Source: JANXVV01 sp038230975 (GTDB lineage Bacteria > Planctomycetota > Phycisphaerae > Tepidisphaerales > Tepidisphaeraceae). Taken from it: DNA of 25,014 nt. Positions 15,542-23,679 of the stretch are shown here, one piece after another. The translations under genes and the position numbers were made by a program. Location: NCBI GenBank assembly GCA_038230975.1, contig JBBRMF010000051.1, positions 1-25,014 on the forward strand, written 5' to 3'. The stretch's first letter is position 1; each line of letters starts with the position of its first letter. Below the pieces are notes generated by a model. The model was given only the letters and a program-made list of their open reading frames with translations. It was not told the DNA's origin and did no database searches.

Positions 15542-16113
15542 CGCGGAAAGCTAATTATCATGGCGGTTGAAATATTGCCGCTGAAAAGCACCAAGCCCAG
15601 CAGCAACACCAGCACGATCGTCAGAATGTTGACACTCTCACGGTGGTATCGATCGAACTGCTCCTTGGCCGGATTGGCAATATCCGGCTCATCCGCGTGA
15701 TCCAGATACTCCTGTCGATACTTGATGATCTGCGGCCAAACCACCCGCCAGTCATAGACGACCATCGATGTTGCCACCAACCACAACATCGTCCGCAAAA
15801 TAATCTGCGTCAATGGCCCGGCCCCGCTGCGTTCAGCCAAAGCCCATTGGCCGAGCAACCCAATCAGCACTCCCCCGGCACATGCCAGTTCCACCTTGCT
15901 GAGCATCGCAAGCAGATGCGCGACGATCGTCCCCGCAAGCAAGTCGGCGTGCTGATTCTCCAGATTGACGCTCAACACCATTGGCAAAAGCGGCTTCTGC
16001 TCTCTCACGACTCGGAAAATGATGGGGGCCGCAATCGCAATGAACAGCACTCCGCCGAACCAGGTGGATAACGACAACCAATAGATGATTTGCACAATGG
16101 GAAAGAGGGACAT
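15538..16113 (-). CDS. DUF4149 / TMEM205-like membrane protein
   Basis: A 191-residue integral membrane protein with four hydrophobic segments (about 8-34, 60-95, 104-120 and 160-185). The opening YWLSLSTWFGGVLFIAIAAP, the following IFRVV, and the polar FDRYHRESVNI before the last helix are characteristic of DUF4149, a family without a firm biochemical function. It is the first gene of the overlapping operon with nth, and its TGA overlaps the next GTG. No strong Shine-Dalgarno is visible before the ATG. Confidence 0.7.
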   Translation of the reverse strand: MSLFPIVQIIYWLSLSTWFGGVLFIAIAAPIIFRVVREQKPLLPMVLSVNLENQHADLLAGTIVAHLLAMLSKVELACAGGVLIGLLGQWALAERSGAGPLTQIILRTMLWLVATSMVVYDWRVVWPQIIKYRQEYLDHADEPDIANPAKEQFDRYHRESVNILTIVLVLLLGLVLFSGNISTAMIISFPR

Positions 16114-16211
16114 GGCTTAATTATGGGACTCGCGCGACAACAGACAAGAGGACGAACGATCAATTCAACGCGCGTTCGCATGGGCAACCGATTTCTTAGC
16201 CGTTTTTTCAC

Positions 16212-16241
16212 TTGACACCGACCGACTTCATCAGTCATAAT
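16212..16241 (+). promoter_or_regulatory. Sigma70-type promoter of the small coiled-coil gene
   Basis: TTGACA (16212-16217) matches the -35 consensus perfectly. CATAAT (16236-16241) matches the -10 at five of six positions with an 18-base spacer; TCATAA with 17 is an alternative. Transcription would begin near 16248, leaving a leader of about 125 bases before the ATG at 16373. Confidence 0.6.
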
Positions 16242-16315
16242 CCCGTTGGTTCGACCCCAGATTAGGTTGCAGGTGGGCTAATATCTTTCCCCGCCATAAT
16301 TTGTGCAATCGATTT

Positions 16316-16362
16316 TTGATCGCCAATGGACTGGCGGCAAATGCGGGTGTATTGTCGATCAA
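16316..16362 (+). promoter_or_regulatory. Nested inverted repeats in the leader of the small gene
   Basis: TTGATCG (16316-16322) pairs with CGATCAA (16356-16362). Inside lies the overlapping hairpin CGCCA (16321-16325) / TGGCG (16332-16336). The outer stem ends ten bases before the ATG at 16373. This could be a regulatory fold or chance; I recognise no riboswitch class. Confidence 0.25.
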
Positions 16363-16372
16363 TGGAATATCA

Positions 16373-16555
16373 ATGAGTGCCGTTTACAACCCTGAAGCTG
16401 ACATGATTGCGGAAATCGAACGTCTTGATTTAGACGCCAAGCAACTTCGTCGGCGTATTCAAAATGCGCGGAGCGAGGAAGATCGACGCGTCCTCAATCG
16501 ACAATTGAACGAACTGAAGGAAGAATTCGCGCGGCTGCAATCTCGTTTACCCTAG
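16373..16555 (+). CDS. Small coiled-coil protein (60 aa), unrecognised family
   Basis: Start ATG 16373 gives 60 residues, MSAVYNPEADMIAEIERLDL onwards. An in-frame TTG at 16301 would add 24 residues but has no good ribosome site. From residue 10 to the end the sequence is highly charged with heptad-like hydrophobic spacing (I, L, L, I, L, L, L) and QLRRRIQNARSEEDRRVLNR, so a single long helix or hairpin coiled coil is expected. There is no signal or membrane segment. It has its own promoter (16212-16241) and terminator (16592-16616), forming an isolated, probably well-expressed unit. Function is unknown. Confidence 0.7.
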   Translation: MSAVYNPEADMIAEIERLDLDAKQLRRRIQNARSEEDRRVLNRQLNELKEEFARLQSRLP

Positions 16556-16591
16556 ATACGGCGCATTACAGTTAATTCATCCACACTTTAC

Positions 16592-16616
16592 AGAGGTCCG
16601 TACGGACCTCTTTTTT
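16592..16616 (+). terminator. Intrinsic terminator
   Basis: GAGGTCCGTACGGACCTC (16593-16610) is a perfect palindrome giving a 7-bp GC-rich stem (extended by A16592-T16611) and a GTAC loop, followed directly by six T. It ends the small coiled-coil gene and lies just upstream of the glycosyl-1-phosphate transferase gene. Confidence 0.9.
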
Positions 16617-16656
16617 GTGGGTTGTATTTGCTTCCAGTATGCTGCCCCGCCTTGCT

Positions 16657-17802
16657 ATGAAATTCCCGATCCTCTGCCTGCCGCTCATCAGCTTTATTAT
16701 TTCATGGATTTGCACGTACCTCGTTAAACGCATTGCTCCCCGGTTGAACTTCGTCGACAAACCCGGCCATCGTAAAATCCACTACCTCCCCAAACCGCTC
16801 GGCGGTGGAATCGCGATCTTTCTTGGTATGGCCCTGCCGTTGGCTTCCGCAATGTTCGCCGTTCTGGTGCTGCCTGCTTCGTCAGGCGTTCCGACCGCTT
16901 ACTGGTCCGGTGCAAAGCAACAAATTCCGCTGGGAATGGGTGTGCTGCTGGCGATGCTTGGCATGCATCTGCTTGGCCTTTGGGATGATCGAAAAGCGCT
17001 TGGACCATTTATTAAGCTGTTCATTCAACTGGGGATCATCACCGCGCTCGTCGTCGCGATGGAACTATTCGCCCGGCACACGCCGTCGCTTCGATTACGT
17101 GTGCTGACCAATCTCGATCGATCACTCAGCCTTGGCCCGTTGCCCTCCATCGTGTTGACCGTACTCTGGATCGGCGTCATCACCAACGCGTTTAACTTTC
17201 TGGACAACATGGACGGTCTGAGCGCTGGCATTGCCGCCGTTTGCGCAACGGCGTTCCTCGTCACCGCGCTCTCGATCGGACAGTATTTTGTCGCCGCCAT
17301 GCTCGCCATGCTCGTCGGTTCTTTGATGGGTTTTTTATGTTTCAACTTCCCGCCCGCCACCATCTTCATGGGTGATAGCGGCAGCCTGCTGATCGGTTTC
17401 GTGCTCGGTTTACTCACCGTCCGCACCACCTACTTGCCACCGGAACTCGACATCGCCCATGGCTGGTATGCGCTGTTCGTCCCGGTAATTGTGCTGGCTC
17501 TTCCGCTCTATGATTTTATCGTCGTCAGTCTCATCCGAATCTCGCGCGGCAAAAGTCCGTTCGTGGGCGACACCAATCATTTCAGTCATCGACTCGTCGC
17601 CAGAGGAATGTCACGCCGCACCGCCGTGCTGTGCCTCTATCTCATCACTGCCGCCACCAGTATCGCGGCGATCATCTTGCCGCACGTTGGATCAACCTTC
17701 GGCGCAATACTCATCTTCGCCCAAACCATTCTCGTGCTTTGCGTCGTCGCACTGCTCGAACAACATCGATTGCCGGCGGTATCCGAGAGCACATCCGGTT
17801 AG
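16657..17802 (+). CDS. Undecaprenyl-phosphate glycosyl-1-phosphate transferase (WecA/MraY family)
   Basis: An integral membrane enzyme of 381 residues from ATG 16657. ATG 16639 and TTG 16615 are in frame, but the latter lies inside the upstream terminator T-run. About 10-11 helices. Family motifs: GHRKIHYLPKPLGGG (about 37-51), LWDDR (108-112), NFLDNMDGL (180-188) and GDSGS (239-243). DTNHFSHRL (from 305) is the cytosolic HxxHxxH-like loop typical of WecA rather than MraY. It transfers a sugar-1-phosphate from a UDP-sugar to undecaprenyl phosphate, starting polysaccharide synthesis. The O-antigen ligase-like gene begins 31 bases downstream, which fits a surface-glycan operon. Confidence 0.9.
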   Translation: MKFPILCLPLISFIISWICTYLVKRIAPRLNFVDKPGHRKIHYLPKPLGGGIAIFLGMALPLASAMFAVLVLPASSGVPTAYWSGAKQQIPLGMGVLLAMLGMHLLGLWDDRKALGPFIKLFIQLGIITALVVAMELFARHTPSLRLRVLTNLDRSLSLGPLPSIVLTVLWIGVITNAFNFLDNMDGLSAGIAAVCATAFLVTALSIGQYFVAAMLAMLVGSLMGFLCFNFPPATIFMGDSGSLLIGFVLGLLTVRTTYLPPELDIAHGWYALFVPVIVLALPLYDFIVVSLIRISRGKSPFVGDTNHFSHRLVARGMSRRTAVLCLYLITAATSIAAIILPHVGSTFGAILIFAQTILVLCVVALLEQHRLPAVSESTSG

Positions 17803-17833
17803 ACACCGATCGTACGGAAAATCGGCCAATACA

Positions 17834-20098
17834 ATGGCAAGAACCAAACCAAAACATGATCCCCCTTTAAGCCCCTGGCCACGTCGCATCGAGTGGCTTG
17901 CCTTCGGACTCATGCTGGCCCTCGTGATCACCCGCGGATCGATGCAGGAGTTTCTTCGCGAACCCTTTGAAGTGCTCCCCGGCTCTGACGCTGTTCCCCA
18001 CGCCGCCGGACCGGCTACCAGCATCGGGCTGGATCTTCTCTGCTGCATCCCCGCCCTGCTCGTTCTAACCCGCAGGCTCATCGATCAATCGATCCCGCTC
18101 CTCACGCCCCGCAGTCTGATTCCGCTGGCACTTCTCAGCGGTTGGATGCTCCTCAGTACCCTCTGGGCCGCAGACAAATTTGGAGCGCTGGTCACCGCCG
18201 GTCATTGGACCGCTGCCGTGGCGATGCTCTGGACCGCGACGCAGCTCGTTCGCGACTGGTGCAAGTTGCGACTCGTCGCTGCCGTCGCCTTTGGTCTTTT
18301 ACCGATCTACGTCATCCACGGCTTGAATTACAAATTCATCGAACTGCCCGACCTCATCAAAAACTTTGAAGCGAATAAGGAAAAATATTTTACCCAGCGC
18401 GGCCTGCAGGAAGGATCATTCGCCGCCACCCAGTTCGCCGCGAAGATCAGGCTCGGTGAAATGTTCGGTTACGAAACCTCCCCGAATAGTTTCGGGGCAC
18501 TTCTATCGCTGTTACTCGTCGTTAGTTTCGGTTTACTCATCCAAAGATTGTCCGATCTCCGACGTGAACCTCCCGCCAACGGTCCATTGCCGATCAGCCG
18601 ACCACCGGTCGATCCCTCCGCAACCGCCGTTGCTATCGGCATGATCCTTGGATTATGGATCATGGTTTACACGCGCAGCCGAACCGCCTTCGCAACGCCG
18701 GTCATCGCGATCGTACTGTTTTTGATCGTGTGGAAATATCACGAACGCATGGCCCTTCACGCTAAAAAGTTTTATCTTCTCGGCGTCACGATCTTCGTTC
18801 TTCTGATCGTCGCCGTCATCGGCCACGGACTGGCCCACGGATCGCTCATCCACAGCAGCCTCACCTTTCGCTGGCACTACTGGATCGGTTCAATCCGAAT
18901 TTTCAAATTGCATCCGTTGCTCGGTGTTGGTTGGAACAGTTTTGGCTTCCACTACCTGGCGCAACGACTGGCCAAAGCTCCTGAAGAGATCAAAGACCCT
19001 CACAACTTCCTCGTACGATTCTTCACCGAACTCGGATTCATCGGCGGTATACTTGTGATTCTCTGGCAACTACGGCTCTGGAGGGAACTCACACGGCCCA
19101 TCTCTCCCTCTGACCCAACCCCAAAAACAAAATCACCCGGAGTGCTCAGCTTCATCGCGCTGGTGGCCGGCGGTGGAATTTTCTTAAGCACGGTCCTCAG
19201 CGTCGATTTTTCCACGGGTGCCGTCGAACTGGATGTTTTGCGACGATTCCTGTTTGTCGGCGCCATGGTCATCGCGTCATCCCTGGCCGCCCTCCGCACC
19301 CTGCAAACGCAAGACCCCGACGATCGCCCCGCCACATGGCTGCTATACGCCATTCTCATTGGTGTCGGTGTATTCCTCATTCACAACTTGATTGATTTTT
19401 CTCTCTTCGAAATCGGCCCGATGATGTTGTTCGCCTTGCTCACCGGAAGCGCGCTGGGGATTCGTCGCCAGACCGAATCAGATCTGCGAACCACCCCGAA
19501 AAACGTGATAATCCTCTATGTTGCCGCCATCGCCCTCTGGTTGCTCGCGGTCGTGATCTGGTGGGCCCCCGTGCTTCAAGCCGAGCGCGCCGCCAACGCC
19601 GCGGACGATGCAATTCACGCCAATCATCTCGATACCGCCCTACCTCTGCTCGAAGAAGCCAACCGCCAGGCATGGCGATTAAACGCCGAGTATGCCTTCC
19701 GCGCAGCCCTGGTTTCGCCTCCTCAACAATTTCGATCTCATATCAATGAAGCGATTCTTGAGAACCCGCTAGATGTACCCTTATACGTCGCTCGCATTCA
19801 TTCAGAAATGCGCAACACCCAGCCCGATCGCCAACTCATTCGCGATAACTTCAACACGGCACTGATGCTCGATCCGTACAACGTCCCCATGCGGCTGGAA
19901 TACGCCAAAGCGCTGACGGATTTCGGGGATCGTGCCGCCGCCGTCGAACAATTCGAGATGACGTTGCGCGTCAATGACCTACTCAACTGGGACGAAAAAA
20001 AGCGATTGCCCCCGGAGGAAGTCACCAAAATCCAGAATCAAATCCGTGCTCTTTTATTGTCCCCTCCCCCCGGTACTCCGCGGAGATGGTTAGGGTGA
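17834..20098 (+). CDS. O-antigen ligase/polymerase (Wzy_C) with C-terminal TPR region
   Basis: ATG 17834 gives 754 residues. The frame stays open upstream to 17489, but that part overlaps the transferase gene in another phase and is not coding in this frame. There are about 11-12 transmembrane helices (from about 20 to 575). The Wzy_C/WaaL core around 340-420 contains FRWHYWIGSIRIFKLHPLLG, GVGWNSFG and then DPHNFLVRFFTELGF; the His/Arg of the large periplasmic loop are typical. After the last helix (about 555-580), residues 585-740 form TPR-like helices (ALPLLEEANRQAW, ALMLDPYNVPMRLEYAKALTD). It probably joins or polymerises lipid-linked glycans at the outer face of the inner membrane. Confidence 0.85.
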   Translation: MARTKPKHDPPLSPWPRRIEWLAFGLMLALVITRGSMQEFLREPFEVLPGSDAVPHAAGPATSIGLDLLCCIPALLVLTRRLIDQSIPLLTPRSLIPLALLSGWMLLSTLWAADKFGALVTAGHWTAAVAMLWTATQLVRDWCKLRLVAAVAFGLLPIYVIHGLNYKFIELPDLIKNFEANKEKYFTQRGLQEGSFAATQFAAKIRLGEMFGYETSPNSFGALLSLLLVVSFGLLIQRLSDLRREPPANGPLPISRPPVDPSATAVAIGMILGLWIMVYTRSRTAFATPVIAIVLFLIVWKYHERMALHAKKFYLLGVTIFVLLIVAVIGHGLAHGSLIHSSLTFRWHYWIGSIRIFKLHPLLGVGWNSFGFHYLAQRLAKAPEEIKDPHNFLVRFFTELGFIGGILVILWQLRLWRELTRPISPSDPTPKTKSPGVLSFIALVAGGGIFLSTVLSVDFSTGAVELDVLRRFLFVGAMVIASSLAALRTLQTQDPDDRPATWLLYAILIGVGVFLIHNLIDFSLFEIGPMMLFALLTGSALGIRRQTESDLRTTPKNVIILYVAAIALWLLAVVIWWAPVLQAERAANAADDAIHANHLDTALPLLEEANRQAWRLNAEYAFRAALVSPPQQFRSHINEAILENPLDVPLYVARIHSEMRNTQPDRQLIRDNFNTALMLDPYNVPMRLEYAKALTDFGDRAAAVEQFEMTLRVNDLLNWDEKKRLPPEEVTKIQNQIRALLLSPPPGTPRRWLG

Positions 20099-20108
20099 GG
20101 GGTCTTTT
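20061..20108 (+). terminator. Probable terminator overlapping the O-antigen ligase 3' end
   Basis: CCCCTCCCC (20061-20069) pairs with GGTGAGGGG (20094-20102) with one mismatch. The inner palindrome CTCCGCGGAG (20076-20085) extends the fold, and TCTTTT follows. The left arm lies inside the coding sequence. It separates this operon from convergent yebC. Confidence 0.45.
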
Positions 20109-20163
20109 CCTACCTGGATAAAGTGCAAAAATTTCTAACCCAATCAATTAGAGACATGATACC

Positions 20164-20901
20164 TCAAGCAATCAACGTTTCCGCAATCTCGGCGTTATGC
20201 GAAACGCTCTGCACATCATCGTTATCTTCCAATTCATCCAACAGCTTCAACACCCTCTTCGCGTTTTCGCCTTCGACAGCGATCGAGGTATTCGGAAGGA
20301 AGGTAACCGTCCCGGCTTCCACCGGAATCTTCGCGGCGATCAACGCTTCTTTCACCTTGTGGAACGCCACCGGAGAGGTCAGAACCTCGTAGACTTCGCC
20401 TTCATTTTTTACGTCATCCGCGCCGGCATCGAGCGCCACTTCCATCAAACGATCTTCGGTGACCGCATCGGATTTGACGGCGATCACGCCCAGTTTCGTG
20501 AACTGAAACGCGACCGAACCTGTGGTTGCCAAATTACCACCATTGAATTCAAAAATCTTCCGAAGTTCCGGCGCTGTTCGTGAGCGGTTGTTGGTCAATC
20601 CGTCGATGATGATCGCGACACCGCCAGGTCCGTAACCTTCGTAGAGCATTGATTCAAAATTGTCACCACCGAGTTCCCCCGTACCCTTCATGATCGCTTT
20701 TTCGATCGTATCCTTCGGCATGTTGGCAGCACGCGCTTCGTCGATCACATACCGCAGTGAAAGATTTTCTCCGGGATTTCCGCCACCCGCTTTGGCGGCG
20801 ATAATGATTTTGCGGGCAATCTTGCTCCACACCTTGCCCCGTTTGGCATCCGTAGCTCCTTTAGCCCGCTTGATCGTTTTCCAGTGACTATGTCCGGCCA
20901 T
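20164..20901 (-). CDS. yebC: YebC/PmpR/TACO1-family protein
   Basis: A 245-residue protein opening with the diagnostic MAGHSHWKTIKRAKGATDAK and containing GKVWSKIARKIIIAAKAGG, YVIDEARAANMPKDTIEKAI and YEGYGPGGVAIIIDGLTNNR. Length is standard. Members are described as transcriptional regulators or, more recently, as translation factors helping ribosomes through difficult sequences; which applies here is not visible. It is cytosolic. It lies 41 bases after the TPR lipoprotein gene on the same strand. A weak GAGA box precedes the start. Confidence 0.96.
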   Translation of the reverse strand: MAGHSHWKTIKRAKGATDAKRGKVWSKIARKIIIAAKAGGGNPGENLSLRYVIDEARAANMPKDTIEKAIMKGTGELGGDNFESMLYEGYGPGGVAIIIDGLTNNRSRTAPELRKIFEFNGGNLATTGSVAFQFTKLGVIAVKSDAVTEDRLMEVALDAGADDVKNEGEVYEVLTSPVAFHKVKEALIAAKIPVEAGTVTFLPNTSIAVEGENAKRVLKLLDELEDNDDVQSVSHNAEIAETLIA

Positions 20902-20942
20902 TTGTTCTCAGTTGTCAGCAATGAATTCCTGACAGCCGCCTT

Positions 20943-23654
20943 TCAGTTCTTCGCCTGCGTCGATTTTTTGGGCATCTCGGCCACGGGCGCAACGTGGACC
21001 GGCTTGCCTTGTTCCTGCTGCTTCAACTTCGCCAGCAACTGCTGACGGAGATCCTTCAGATCCTCTCGCTCCGCGCCAGCTTCAGTGAGTCTCTGCAACG
21101 AGCGTTTCCACTGTTTCACAGCCTCGGTGGGCTGCTCCAGTCGATACATCGTGTCGCCCAGATGATCCAGCACCACAGGGTCAGGGCGGTTCGCCGGGCC
21201 GATCGCGCGGTTCAGAAAACCGCGCGCCTCTGCAAACTTCCCGCGCTTGTACTCGACCCATGCCATGCTGTCGAGATAGCTCTGATTGTCCGGCTCAGCT
21301 TCCACCGCCACGCGCACCAGCGCTTCGGCGCGATCGAGATTTTTCCCTTCATCCGCCCACGCATATCCCAAGTCGTTGCTTGCCGCCGCATGGTGCGGAT
21401 CCATTCCGACGATCTCTTCCAGCATCCGCTCGGTGACCGGTTTTTGATCGATCCGCTCATAAAGATGGGCCACGTAATACAGAAGATCCGGATCATGGGC
21501 TACGGCGTTCTTGGCCGCATCCAGCACTTGCGATGCCTCGGGCAGGCGTTTTTGATCCACATAAATCGAAACCAGCATCTCAACTGCTTCACGATTGTCC
21601 GGGTTCTTCAACCGTTCGGCCTCAAGCTGGGCGATGAAGTCATCCAGTTTGCCATGCTGAAGTTGGAACGTCTGAATGGCCCGCAGCACTTCAAGATTGT
21701 CCGGTTGCTCATCGAACAACGACTGCAAGATTGCTTTGGCCGCCGAAAGACCTTCCGGTTGACCCACTTGCGCATCGATTGCCGCTTCGAGCAAACGGGC
21801 ATCCACGCTCGATGGGACCGCGCTCAGCCATTTGTGCAACACGCCAAGCGCCTGATCCACCGCGCGCCGCTGGAGATACATGCTGAACAAATCGGAATAC
21901 GCTTCTTCAAACCGCGGCCAATCATTGAGCAATTTTCCTAGTAACTGTTCCGCACGAACCTCGTTTCCCTGCTTCAAGATCGCGCGGGCATGCATCAGTT
22001 GCAGGTCCGGCGAACGATTACCGAGCGCCTGAGAAGTGGCAAATGCCTTGGCCGCGCCCTCGGCATCATCCTGCATGAGTAATGATCGACCATGCAACTC
22101 CGCGGCCAGCGCACCGTTGCCCTGAGACTCAACAATATCCACCAATCTTTGACAGGCGGCAGCTTTCTGCTTTTCATCCCAATCCGGCTTCGACCAGTTC
22201 TCAAGAATTAACCACCGATAGACCGGCGGAAACGCAGGTTTCAGTTCGGCTGCCTGTTGTAACGTGGCCCGCGCCAGGGCATCTCGATTCCAGATCTCTG
22301 CCAGCCGCGAAACCCAAAAGAGCCGCGCCGCTTCTTCGCGGGCCGGCACTTGCATCTGTTGCAATGCGCTTAATCGCAATCGACCGCGCCTTGCCGGACG
22401 AAGCAATACTCCCCAGAGCGGGCCGATCTCCCGCAATGAATCAGGCCGATCTGCGAGCGAATCCACCAGCAACCGCATCGCGGCGTTGATATCGTTACGA
22501 CCCATGTAAATCAAAAATAGCCGATGGATGTAATCGGGATCAGAATTGCTGTCGCGGGCAGCGGCAACGAGCAACTTCTCGGCCTCCGACGCACGCCCCG
22601 TCAATTTCAACTGATCAAGCAGTGCGTAAAAGATCAAGCGATCCGCCGGATGTTCCGCGTGCAGTTTCGCCAAAGCATCCGTGGCTTTTTCGGGCTGAGC
22701 CGCAGCGGAATACATCTCTTTCAACAGATTGATCGATTCGGCAGTGCCATGCGTACTTAGAACCAATGCCGCAGCAGCAACCTTGGCATCATCAAGCCGG
22801 CCGGCTCTTAGTTTCATCCGGATAATTCGCTTGCCAAGCTCGGAATTTTCCTTGTCATTCTCCAACGCCAGTTCATAGGCCTTGAGGGCTTCCGTGTAAG
22901 ATCCTTTCTTCTCGTAAAGCTCCCCGATTTCAGTGTAAAGAATCTGCGGATGCTTCAGAAAATAAACCAGCTCCGGATTGCTGCGCTGGGTAAGCCCGGT
23001 GCGGGAAAGGCGATTGAGGAGCGTATCATACTGGGTAAGGGCAGCGCCGACATACCCGCTCTGCCGAAGCGCCCGGGCCAGAAAAAAGTCGACCATCGCG
23101 GCGGCATCCACATTCTTTTCATTTTGATAGTCGCTGGTCAGTCGCGACATTCGCAGATGAGATAACGCGCGCGCGAGATCGTTTCGATCCAGATACTGCC
23201 GCCCGAGATCGTAATGCAATTCCAGATGATCCGGCTGAATCGCGGCAGCCTTTTCGAACGCCACGATCGCCCGGTCGCTCGCAGACCCTGACGCGCTGGT
23301 CATCAAATAGGCGCGGCCAAGATCGTAAAATATTTCGTACCCTTGCGGGTCCAGCTTGCCGGCCTGTTCAAGAAGGCTAATCGCCTTGAATTTTTGGTTG
23401 TCGACCAGCATCGCCCGAGCCTGAGCGTACAACTGGATTGCCGCCAAGGGTGCCTCGCCGGAGGGTACGGTGGCCGGAGTCGCAATTGAAACGGCTGGCT
23501 CAATCTGATCAATCGTGAGTTGGGCCTTCGGATCCACCGGCACAGCGGCCGCGATGGGAATGGAATGATGCGGATTGAAGGCGGAAGGTTTGGCAGCGCA
23601 CCCGGCAGTCCCGACAATTACGCAACCGAAGATCAGTCGAAGGTTTCTATTCAT
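20943..23654 (-). CDS. Large TPR-repeat lipoprotein
   Basis: A 903-residue protein with a lipoprotein signal (MNRNLRLIFGCVIVGTAGC; lipobox TAGC, Cys19), a Pro/Ala-rich spacer to about 75, then consecutive TPR helices to about 875, e.g. AISLLEQAGKLDPQGYEIFY, YTEALKAYELALENDKENSE and AEALVRVAVEAEPDNQSYLD. The tail is Lys/Gln-rich. No catalytic domain is seen; it is probably a membrane-anchored protein-protein scaffold. AGGTG lies about five bases before the ATG. It follows hisG by 25 bases, so co-transcription is likely. TATAAT on this strand (23669-23674) lacks a good -35. Confidence 0.85.
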   Translation of the reverse strand: MNRNLRLIFGCVIVGTAGCAAKPSAFNPHHSIPIAAAVPVDPKAQLTIDQIEPAVSIATPATVPSGEAPLAAIQLYAQARAMLVDNQKFKAISLLEQAGKLDPQGYEIFYDLGRAYLMTSASGSASDRAIVAFEKAAAIQPDHLELHYDLGRQYLDRNDLARALSHLRMSRLTSDYQNEKNVDAAAMVDFFLARALRQSGYVGAALTQYDTLLNRLSRTGLTQRSNPELVYFLKHPQILYTEIGELYEKKGSYTEALKAYELALENDKENSELGKRIIRMKLRAGRLDDAKVAAAALVLSTHGTAESINLLKEMYSAAAQPEKATDALAKLHAEHPADRLIFYALLDQLKLTGRASEAEKLLVAAARDSNSDPDYIHRLFLIYMGRNDINAAMRLLVDSLADRPDSLREIGPLWGVLLRPARRGRLRLSALQQMQVPAREEAARLFWVSRLAEIWNRDALARATLQQAAELKPAFPPVYRWLILENWSKPDWDEKQKAAACQRLVDIVESQGNGALAAELHGRSLLMQDDAEGAAKAFATSQALGNRSPDLQLMHARAILKQGNEVRAEQLLGKLLNDWPRFEEAYSDLFSMYLQRRAVDQALGVLHKWLSAVPSSVDARLLEAAIDAQVGQPEGLSAAKAILQSLFDEQPDNLEVLRAIQTFQLQHGKLDDFIAQLEAERLKNPDNREAVEMLVSIYVDQKRLPEASQVLDAAKNAVAHDPDLLYYVAHLYERIDQKPVTERMLEEIVGMDPHHAAASNDLGYAWADEGKNLDRAEALVRVAVEAEPDNQSYLDSMAWVEYKRGKFAEARGFLNRAIGPANRPDPVVLDHLGDTMYRLEQPTEAVKQWKRSLQRLTEAGAEREDLKDLRQQLLAKLKQQEQGKPVHVAPVAEMPKKSTQAKN

Positions 23655-23679
23655 GCGGCACCTTCGACATTATAGCGAT

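Noticed and set aside
13025..16113. A known anti-phage system (Qat or CBASS type) around the QueC-like gene
   Set aside because: The QatA, QatB, QatD, cyclase and effector partners are absent; the neighbours are nth, LOG and DUF4149, so defence is not supported.
17489..17833. 115-codon upstream extension of the O-antigen ligase frame
   Set aside because: It overlaps the end of the WecA-like gene in another phase; the Ser/Cys-rich peptide is a shadow, and ATG 17834 gives a sensible cytosolic N-terminus.
20994..21941. 315-codon open frame on the + strand
   Set aside because: Antisense to the TPR lipoprotein; Arg/His/Leu-rich shadow with no motif.
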